NCBI RefSeq assembly: GCF_022842375.1
Contig: NZ_JALHPR010000023.1
Location: forward strand, 1 to 64,000
Length of the DNA: 64,000 bases
From: Elioraea sp.
GTDB taxonomy: Bacteria; Pseudomonadota; Alphaproteobacteria; Acetobacterales; Acetobacteraceae
Direction of reading: 5' to 3'
Position 1 is the stretch's first letter. Each line of letters begins with the position of its first letter. A model generated the notes under the pieces. It was not told where the DNA came from and searched no databases. It worked only from the letters and a program-made list of their open reading frames with translations. The position numbers were made by a program, and so were the translations under genes. Shown piece after piece: positions 57,764-64,000 of this stretch.

Positions 57764-58594
57764 ATGGCAAACCTCCCCCTCCCCGCGTTCCTCTCCCCCG
57801 CGCCCCGTGTCGCGGTCATCCGCCTCGCCGGGCTCATCGCACCGCCTGCCGGCGGCCTGCGCGCCGGTGGCCTCTCGCTCGAGGCCATGGCGGGGCCCAT
57901 CGCCCGCGCCTTCGCGGTGAAGCGGCTGGCGGGCGTGGCACTCGCGATCAACAGCCCTGGCGGCTCTCCCGTCCAGTCGAGCCTGATCGCCGGCCGCATC
58001 CGCGCGCTGGCGGAGGAGAAGAAGCTGCCCGTCACCACCTTCGTGCAGGATGTCGGTGCCTCGGGCGGCTACTGGCTCGCCTGTGCCGGCGACGAGATCT
58101 TCTGCGACGAGAGCTCGATCCTCGGCTCGATCGGCGTGGTCAGTGCAAGCTTCGGCTTCGGCCGCGCTCTCGCCCGCCTGGGCATCGAGCGGCGGCTCTA
58201 CACGGCGGGGTCGCGCAAGGGCCTTCTCGACCCGTTCGGGCCGGAGCGGGAGGAGGACGTGGCGCGGCTGCGCGCGGTGCAGGACGACATCCACGAGAGC
58301 TTCAAGGCGTGGGTGCGCACACGGCGCGGCGCGCGGCTGAAGGCGCCGGAGGAGGAGCTCTTCACCGGCGAGTTCTGGACAGGCCGTCGCGCCGTCGCGC
58401 TCGGCCTCGCCGACGGGATCGGCGAGTTGCGCACGACGATGCGCGCGCGGCATGGCGAGAAGGTTCGCTTCGCCGTGTTCGGTGGCCCCCGCCGTCCGTG
58501 GTGGGCACGGTTCCTGCCAGGTGCTGACACGCTCATGGCCACCGCTGCCGATACGCTGGCAGAACGCGCAGCCTACGCCCGCTTCGGGCTCTGA
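57764..58594 (+). CDS. S49 family serine peptidase (SppA-like)
   Basis: 276 residues, the short single-domain form. The Ser-Lys dyad is visible as S100 in DVGASGGYWLACAGD and K152 in AGSRKGLLDPFGP. INSPGGSPVQSSLIAGRI and SSILGSIGVVSASFGFGRAL frame the active site, and LGLADGIGEL closes the domain. It cleaves signal peptides or other membrane peptides. There is no N-terminal membrane anchor. ATG 57764 follows GGAGGG with almost no spacing. Confidence 0.9.
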   Translation: MANLPLPAFLSPAPRVAVIRLAGLIAPPAGGLRAGGLSLEAMAGPIARAFAVKRLAGVALAINSPGGSPVQSSLIAGRIRALAEEKKLPVTTFVQDVGASGGYWLACAGDEIFCDESSILGSIGVVSASFGFGRALARLGIERRLYTAGSRKGLLDPFGPEREEDVARLRAVQDDIHESFKAWVRTRRGARLKAPEEELFTGEFWTGRRAVALGLADGIGELRTTMRARHGEKVRFAVFGGPRRPWWARFLPGADTLMATAADTLAERAAYARFGL

Positions 58595-58710
58595 CGCAGG
58601 CGCGAGCCGGAATTGCGACAGGTCAACCGCCTGCCGCAGCGCGGTCGATATGCTGGGTGACGCCGTTGCCCGCAGGGATGCGGCCAAGCACGCGTAAGGA
58701 GCTCCTCATC

Positions 58711-58911
58711 ATGGCAGCCACGTCGCCCCGCAACCGTCTGCTTCCTTGGTTCATCGGCCTGCTCGTCATCATCGCGGCCGCGGTAGCGGGGGTGTGGGTG
58801 CTGTATGCCGGCGGCTGCGCCGCACCCGCAATGGTCGTCGTCATCGCCCTCGTTGTGATGCCCGCGGTCTACCTCGCGCTGATGTACCTTACCCTGACGA
58901 GCCAAGCGTGA
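58711..58911 (+). CDS. small membrane protein, 66 residues
   Basis: MAATSPRNRLLPWF followed by two hydrophobic helices (IGLLVIIAAAVAGVWVLY and PAMVVVIALVVMPAVYLALMYLTL) separated by a GGCAAP turn. AAGGAG lies ten bases before ATG 58711. The family is not recognised. Its 3' end overlaps the end of the convergent RND permease gene by 23 bases. Confidence 0.55.
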   Translation: MAATSPRNRLLPWFIGLLVIIAAAVAGVWVLYAGGCAAPAMVVVIALVVMPAVYLALMYLTLTSQA

Positions 58912-61900
58912 TCGGAGGCACGGGACGAGCGCTCTGACGCCGCCCGCCGAGCCATGAGCAGACGACGTAGAACACGGGCGTGAAGATCAGCCCGAACGCG
59001 GTGACGCCGAGCATGCCGGCGAACACCGCGGTGCCGAGGCTCTGGCGCATCTCAGCCCCCGCCCCTTCCGCGATCACCAGCGGCACGACGCCGAGGATGA
59101 ACGCGAGCGAGGTCATCAGGATGGGCCGCAGCCGCGTGCGCGCCGCCTCCACCGCCGCATCGCGGCGCGAGAGGCCACGCTCCTCCGCCTGCTTGGCGAA
59201 CTCGACGATCAGGATCGCGTTCTTCGCCGCGAGGCCGACGAGAACGACGAGCCCGATCTCGACGAGGATGTTGCGGTCGAGCCCGCGCAGGTTCACGCCG
59301 ATCATCGCGGCGAGGATGCACATCGGTACGATCAGCACGACGGCGAGCGGCAGCGTCCAGCTCTCGTAGAGGGCGGCAAGCAGCAGGAACACGAACACCA
59401 CCGCAAGCCCGAAGGCGAGGATGGCGGTGTTGCCCGCGAGCTTCTCCTGCAGCGCGATCTCGGTCCACTCGAAGCCGAAGCCTGGCGGCAGGCGCGTGCC
59501 GGCAAGCTCCTCGATCGCCGCGATCCCCTGGCCGGTCGAGAAGCCAGGTGCCAGCGCCACCTGCACCTCGGCGGCCGGATAGAGGTTGTAGCGCGCGACG
59601 CGGTAGGGGCCTGTCGTGTCGCTGAAGGTCGCGACCGAGCCGATCGGCACCATCTCGCCGGTGTCGTTCCGGGTGCGGAGGTTCGCCACGTCGGCCGCCG
59701 TGAGGCGGAACGGATTGTCGGCCTGCGCCGTCACGCGATAGATGCGGCCGAGGATGTTGAAGTCGTTCACGAAGGCGGAGCCGTTGTAGATCGACAGCGC
59801 CTCGAACACGCGCCCGATCGGCACGCCGAGCATCTCTGCCTTGGTGCGGTCGATGTCGGCGAACACCTGCGGGCTGCGCGTGTTGAACAGCGTGAAGGCC
59901 TGCGCGAAGCCGGGCGTGGCGGATGCACTTCCCGCCATCGCCCAGGCAGCACCCTCGAGCGCGGGATAGCCGCGGCCAGCACGGTCCTGGACATAGAGCT
60001 TGAGCCCGCCGCCCGTGCCGATGCCCGGGACCGAGGGCGGCTCGATCACCAGGATGAACGCTTCCTGGATCGCGAACATCTTGCCCCTGAGCTCGCCGAG
60101 GATCTGCTCCGATGTCAATCCGGCGGCGACTCGTTCCGCGAACGGCTTGAGCGAGACGAACACCACGCCCGTGTTCGGCGCGTTGGTGAAGGTCGCACCA
60201 TCGAAGCCGACGAAGGCGACGGAGGATTGCACCCCGGGCGTCTCGATGATCGTCTCCGACGCGCGGCGCACCACCGCATCGGTGCGGGCGAGCGAGCTGC
60301 CCGGCGGCAACTGGAAGGCGGCGATGAAGTAGCCGCGGTCGAGCTGCGGGATCAGCCCCGTGGGCGTGTCGACGAGCCGCTGGTAGGTGAGGCCGAGCAG
60401 CCCGGCATAGACGACGAGCACCAGCGCCGCGAGGCGCACGAGGCGGCGCGTCAGCCCCGCGTAGCCGCGGGCCATGCCGTCGAACGCCGCGTTGAAGCCG
60501 CGGAAGAACAGCCGGAATGGCGCGCCGACCACCGCCATGATGCCGGAAGGCTTCTCGTGGCTGTGCGGCTTCAGCAGAAGTGCTGCCATCGCCGGCGAGA
60601 GGGTGAGCGAGACGAAGGCCGAGATGGCGGTCGAGACGGCGATGGTGATCGCGAACTGGCGGTAGAACGAGCCCTGCAGGCCCGCGATGAACGCCGTCGG
60701 GATGAACACCGCGCCCAGCACGAGCGCGATCGCGATCAGCGCGCCGCCCACCTCATCCATCGTCTTGTAGGCCGCCTCGCGCGGGCTGAAGCCCTCGGCG
60801 AGGTAGCGCTCCACGTTCTCGACCACGACGATCGCGTCGTCGACGACGATGCCGATGGCCAGGACGAGCCCGAACAGCGACAGCGTGTTGAAGCTGATGC
60901 CGAACAGGGCGAGGAAGGCGAAGGTGCCGACGATGGAGACCGGGATCGCAACGATCGGGATGATCGCCGCGCGCCAGCTCTGCAGGAACAGGATCACGAC
61001 CAGCACGACCAGCGCGATCGCCTCGATGAACGTGATGATCACCGCATCGATCGATTGCTGGATGAACTCGGTGGGGTTGTACACGACCGAGTAGCCGAGG
61101 CCCGACGGGAAGCTCCGCGAGAGCCCATCCATCCCGCCGAGCACGGCGGCGGCGGTGGCGAGAGCGTTGGAGCCCGGCCGCTGGAAGATGACGATGGCCG
61201 TGGCGGTGACGTTGTTGAGATAGGAATTGACCGTGTAGTCCTGCGCGCCCAGCTCGATCCGCGCGACGTCGCGCAGCCGTGTCACGGTACCGCGCTCGGG
61301 GTCGGAGCGGATCACGATCCCGGCGAACTGCTCCGGGTCCGACAGCCGCCCAAGCGTCTGCACGCTGATCTCGAAGCCCGACGGCGACACGGCGGGCGGC
61401 TGGTTGATCGAGCCCGCCGCGACCTGCACGTTCGCCGCGCGGATGGCGGCCACCACCTCGCCCGCCGTCATGTCGCGCGCGGCGACCTTGGCGGGGTCGA
61501 GCCAGATGCGCATCGCATAGTCGCGCGCACCGAAGATCTGCACGTCACCCACACCGTCGATCCGGGCCAGCACGTCCTTCACGTAGAGGGTCGCGTAGTT
61601 CGACACGTATTGCTGGTCACGCGAGCCGTCGGGGCTCGTCATGTGGATGACCATCATCAGGTCGGGCGAGGCCTTGCGCACCGTCACGCCGAGGCGCCGC
61701 ACCTCCTCCGGCAGCCGCGCCTCGGCCACCGCGAGGCGGTTCTGCACGAGGATCTGCGCCTGGTCGATATTGGTGCCGGGGCGGAACACGACGTTGATCG
61801 ACACGCGCCCGTCGCCGGTCGACTGCGAGACGATGTAGAGCATCCCGTCGACGCCGTTGATCTCCTGCTCGATCGGTGTCGCCACCGTCTCGGCGATCAC

Positions 61901-62071
61901 CACCGCCGAGGCGCCCGGGTAGGTGGCGGCCACCACCACGGTGGGCGGCGCGATCTCGGGATATTCCGCGACCGCCAGCGAACGATACGATATCGCACCG
62001 ACGATGGTCAGCAGGACGGAGAGGACGGTGGCGAAGATCGGGTGGTCGATGAAGAACCGTGAGAGGCGCAT
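58889..62071 (-). CDS. RND family multidrug efflux permease (AcrB/MexB-like, HAE-1)
   Basis: 1,060 residues, 12 membrane helices in two homologous halves, each with a large periplasmic domain. The start is MRLSRFFIDHPIFATVLSVLL. Proton-relay residues are present: VVDDAIVVVENVERY (Asp pair near residue 407) and GLAAKNAILIVEFAKQ (Lys near 945). Also GIVVDD... and the YNGSAFVNDFN periplasmic region typical of HAE-1 pumps. It expels drugs or lipophilic compounds using the proton gradient. The adaptor gene lies four bases upstream. No outer-membrane channel or regulator gene is visible. Confidence 0.95.
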   Translation of the reverse strand: MRLSRFFIDHPIFATVLSVLLTIVGAISYRSLAVAEYPEIAPPTVVVAATYPGASAVVIAETVATPIEQEINGVDGMLYIVSQSTGDGRVSINVVFRPGTNIDQAQILVQNRLAVAEARLPEEVRRLGVTVRKASPDLMMVIHMTSPDGSRDQQYVSNYATLYVKDVLARIDGVGDVQIFGARDYAMRIWLDPAKVAARDMTAGEVVAAIRAANVQVAAGSINQPPAVSPSGFEISVQTLGRLSDPEQFAGIVIRSDPERGTVTRLRDVARIELGAQDYTVNSYLNNVTATAIVIFQRPGSNALATAAAVLGGMDGLSRSFPSGLGYSVVYNPTEFIQQSIDAVIITFIEAIALVVLVVILFLQSWRAAIIPIVAIPVSIVGTFAFLALFGISFNTLSLFGLVLAIGIVVDDAIVVVENVERYLAEGFSPREAAYKTMDEVGGALIAIALVLGAVFIPTAFIAGLQGSFYRQFAITIAVSTAISAFVSLTLSPAMAALLLKPHSHEKPSGIMAVVGAPFRLFFRGFNAAFDGMARGYAGLTRRLVRLAALVLVVYAGLLGLTYQRLVDTPTGLIPQLDRGYFIAAFQLPPGSSLARTDAVVRRASETIIETPGVQSSVAFVGFDGATFTNAPNTGVVFVSLKPFAERVAAGLTSEQILGELRGKMFAIQEAFILVIEPPSVPGIGTGGGLKLYVQDRAGRGYPALEGAAWAMAGSASATPGFAQAFTLFNTRSPQVFADIDRTKAEMLGVPIGRVFEALSIYNGSAFVNDFNILGRIYRVTAQADNPFRLTAADVANLRTRNDTGEMVPIGSVATFSDTTGPYRVARYNLYPAAEVQVALAPGFSTGQGIAAIEELAGTRLPPGFGFEWTEIALQEKLAGNTAILAFGLAVVFVFLLLAALYESWTLPLAVVLIVPMCILAAMIGVNLRGLDRNILVEIGLVVLVGLAAKNAILIVEFAKQAEERGLSRRDAAVEAARTRLRPILMTSLAFILGVVPLVIAEGAGAEMRQSLGTAVFAGMLGVTAFGLIFTPVFYVVCSWLGGRRQSARPVPPITLGSSG

Positions 62072-62075
62072 CGGC

Positions 62076-63257
62076 TCAGCCCGCGCGGCCGGTGGTCGGC
62101 GGCGGCTGGGGTGGACCCTCCGCCTTGATCTCGCCCGGCTGCGGGCTCACGCGCATGCCGGGCCGCACGAAGGGGTTCGCCTGGCCGTTGATGATCACCC
62201 GCTCATCGACGCGAAGCCCTGAGCGGATGACGCGCAGCCCATCGATGATCGGCCCAAGCGTGACCACGCGCGGCTCGACCATGTCGTTCGCGCCGACCAC
62301 GAGCAACACCTTCCGCGCCTGGTCGGAGGCGATGGCGCTGTCGGGCACCAGCAGCGCCTCGCCCTCGCCGGCCCAGAGCCTGAGGCGACCGAACAGGCCC
62401 GGGGTCAGGAACGCGTCCTTGTTGTCGAACACCGCGCGGCCGCGCAGCGTGCCGGCGCGCGGGTTCACGACGTTGTCGACGAAGTCGAGGCGGCCTTCGC
62501 GCGCGAACTCGGTTTCGTCCGACAGGCGCACGCGCACGGGCAGCATGTTGTCGCGCCCCGAGGGCCGCGTGCCGTCGCGGGCGAGGCGCGAGTACTTCAG
62601 GAAGTCGGCCTCCGACACGTCGAACACGAAGTGGATCGGGTCGAGCCGGACGATGGTGGTCAGCAGCGTCGCCTGCGCGCCGGTCGTGCCGCCGGCGATC
62701 AGGTTGCCGACATCGACGCGCCGGTCGCTGATCCGCCCGGCGAGCGGGGCGCGCACCTCCGTCCATTCCAGGTTCAGCTGGGCGATGCGGAGATTCGCCT
62801 GGGCCGATTGCAGCCCGGCGAAGGCCTGGCGCAGCTGCGCCTGGCGGGTATCCAGCTCGCGCTGCGGCAGCGTGCGCGTCTGCACCAGGGGCAACGCACG
62901 CTCGACCTCGCTCTGCGCGAGCTGCACCTGCGACCGCGTGCGCGTCACCTCCGCTTCCGCTACCTCCACCGCGATCTGGAAGGGGCGCTGGTCGATCGTG
63001 AACAGAAGGTCGCCGCGCGAGACCGTGTCGCCGTCGCGGAAGTGGATCGCCTCGATGAAGCCCGAGACGCGGGCGCGCACCTCGACCGATTCGACGGCCT
63101 CGAAGCGGCCGGTCTGCTCGTCCCACTCGGTGATGGTGCGGGCGAGCGGGGTGGCGACGGTCACCGGCGGGGGTGGCATCTGCGCTGCGGCCGGGAATGC
63201 TGCAACGAGAACAACCGCAAAGGCGAGTGCGCGGCGTGGGAGCGTAGGGAGGGGCAT
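62076..63257 (-). CDS. RND efflux periplasmic adaptor subunit (AcrA/MexA-like)
   Basis: 393 residues: a signal sequence (LPRRALAFAVVLVAAFPAAAQ), the barrel-sandwich half EVRARVSGFIEAIHFRDGDTVSRGDLLFTIDQRPF, a coiled coil (about residues 100-160), LNLEWTEVRAPLAGRISDRRVDVGNLI, and beta-barrel and membrane-proximal domains. There is no lipobox cysteine, so it is probably not lipidated. It bridges the pump at 58889-62071 to an outer-membrane channel encoded elsewhere. Confidence 0.93.
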   Translation of the reverse strand: MPLPTLPRRALAFAVVLVAAFPAAAQMPPPPVTVATPLARTITEWDEQTGRFEAVESVEVRARVSGFIEAIHFRDGDTVSRGDLLFTIDQRPFQIAVEVAEAEVTRTRSQVQLAQSEVERALPLVQTRTLPQRELDTRQAQLRQAFAGLQSAQANLRIAQLNLEWTEVRAPLAGRISDRRVDVGNLIAGGTTGAQATLLTTIVRLDPIHFVFDVSEADFLKYSRLARDGTRPSGRDNMLPVRVRLSDETEFAREGRLDFVDNVVNPRAGTLRGRAVFDNKDAFLTPGLFGRLRLWAGEGEALLVPDSAIASDQARKVLLVVGANDMVEPRVVTLGPIIDGLRVIRSGLRVDERVIINGQANPFVRPGMRVSPQPGEIKAEGPPQPPPTTGRAG

Positions 63258-63518
63258 GGCAGCTCCGGTCCCGCTGGGGCGGGCAGGTTCAGGTGCCGAT
63301 CAAATCGTATGCATCCTGATTGAGCGCAAGCGTGCGGCCGCCGCCACGTGATCAAGCCCGTGACAGTGGAGCAAGCCGGGAACAGTGGGGGCAAGGATTC
63401 GACGAGCGTGCCGGCCCTGGCGGGGACGCTGGCGGTTCCCTTGCCTCCCCTGCTGCTCTAGAACCGCGCCGCACGCCCGCGTCCCTGGAATGCGCGGCGA
63501 TGACGAAAGAGAGCCACC

Positions 63519-63857
63519 GTGATCCGCATCCTGTTGCTCGGCCTCGTCCTGGCCGGCGTGTACTACCTCTACCGGATGGTGACGCAGCAGAAGCCTGCCG
63601 TGCCTGAGGCGGCCAATGACGCGACCCCGATCGGCACGACGGCCGAGAGCGTGGCGGACGCGGAGCCAACTCCGGAGGCGATGCCCGAGCCCGAGCCCGA
63701 GCCGGAGCCGGAGCCGGAGCCGGAGCCCGCCACCCAGGAGGCAGCCGAGATGATCGAGTGCCCGCTCTGCCAGGCCTATGTGCCGGAAACGGCGCATGAC
63801 GGCTGCGGCAGGCCGGAATGCCCCATCCCCGCGCTCGCCGCCGACCGCGCACGCTGA
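63519..63857 (+). CDS. small membrane-anchored protein with Pro-Glu repeat and C-terminal cysteine motif
   Basis: 112 residues from GTG 63519. One N-terminal helix (IRILLLGLVLAGVYYLYRMV), an acidic Pro-Glu tract of about 14 residues (63690-63730), then a zinc-ribbon-like end IECPLCQAYVPETAHDGCGR with a further CP. The layout recalls PP0621-type proteins, which have a short helix followed by a CxxC motif and an HxxC-like second pair. Function unknown. It diverges from the RND operon over 261 bases, in which I saw no clear operator. Confidence 0.65.
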   Translation: MIRILLLGLVLAGVYYLYRMVTQQKPAVPEAANDATPIGTTAESVADAEPTPEAMPEPEPEPEPEPEPEPATQEAAEMIECPLCQAYVPETAHDGCGRPECPIPALAADRAR

Positions 63858-63858
63858 G

Positions 63859-63890
63859 CTACCGTTGCCGCTGCGGCGCAGCATCGGTAG
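63859..63890 (+). terminator. stem-loop between the small protein gene and glyQ
   Basis: CTACCG (63859-63864) pairs with CGGTAG (63885-63890), with an inner GCCG-CTG-CGGC hairpin. No T-run follows, so it may be a weak terminator or a leader structure of glyQ, which starts 22 bases later. Confidence 0.35.
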
Positions 63891-63912
63891 ATAGGGCCGC
63901 AACGATCACCCC

Positions 63913-64000
63913 ATGAGCGCACACGCGATGGACGCCCCCACGCTGACGGTCCGCCAGGCCCCGCGGAGCTTCCAGGAGATCATCCTGCGCCTCTCGGCGT
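63913..64000 (+). CDS. glyQ: glycyl-tRNA synthetase alpha subunit, 5' end only
   Basis: The 29 visible codons read MSAHAMDAPTLTVRQAPRSF then QEIILRLSA. The segment SFQEIILRL is the conserved start of GlyQ. The enzyme charges tRNA-Gly as an alpha2-beta2 complex with GlyS. The rest lies beyond the window. Confidence 0.8.
   Translation, partial: MSAHAMDAPTLTVRQAPRSFQEIILRLSA

Noticed and set aside
60227-62062. 611-codon plus-strand frame opposite the RND permease
   Set aside because: Antisense shadow with a charged low-complexity product.

Overview
The window is 64 kb of high-GC DNA (roughly 70 percent G+C) that reads as the chromosome of an aerobic alphaproteobacterium, most likely of the Acetobacteraceae/Rhodospirillales type. 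Pointers to this are the AapJQMP amino-acid importer, several tripartite tricarboxylate (Tct/Bug) binding proteins, an ECF sigma factor with an NrsF-type membrane partner, a CtaB/CtaG/CoxAB oxidase cluster, a TRAP fused permease and a MutL carrying the endonuclease motif. The taxonomic call is inference from gene content. No rRNA, tRNA, CRISPR array, prophage or insertion sequence was recognised.

Layout. 1-3.4 kb (minus strand): an MmgE/PrpD gene cut by the window edge, a frameshifted Bug/TctC gene and a SulP anion transporter. 3.5-4.6 kb (plus): a solitary AapJ-like binding protein. 4.8-20.6 kb: a secreted-protein island with a 12.4-kb gene for a 4,120-residue RTX/cadherin-like protein and a 634-residue RTX-tailed protein, both on the minus strand, separated by a small unknown gene and a nucleoside 2-deoxyribosyltransferase-like gene. 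21.2-26.9 kb: two more AapJ paralogues, then aapQ, aapM and aapP. 27-32 kb: a PepSY protein, an ECF sigma/NrsF pair, a complete tctCBA operon and a helix-hairpin-helix protein. 32.3-38.3 kb: housekeeping genes (pgi, mutL, rsmD, an RluB-type pseudouridine synthase, tadA). 38.4-45.3 kb (minus): another Bug protein, ctaG, a small membrane protein, ctaB, coxA, coxB and a TerC-family gene. 45.6-49.8 kb (plus): tatA, a TRAP fused permease, an ExoD-like gene and corA. 49.8-56.1 kb: a possible catabolic cluster (M20 deacylase, threonine-synthase-like lyase, M81 peptidase, D-amino-acid aldolase/dehydratase, MFS transporter). 56.1-64 kb: DUF2076, CoA-binding and S49 peptidase genes, an RND efflux permease and adaptor, a small zinc-ribbon-like protein and the first codons of glyQ.

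How the parts work together. Much of the window concerns uptake of small organic acids and amino acids by high-affinity binding-protein systems. The outstanding region is the secreted-protein island. Its two large products lack N-terminal signal peptides, end in RTX or type I secretion style tails and share a previously unremarked motif-defined segment. CRP-type palindromes (TGTGA-N6-TCACA type) lie in the intergenic regions upstream of both genes. No type I exporter is encoded nearby, so export would depend on genes elsewhere. All functional calls rest on recognising motifs by eye; no database search was run.
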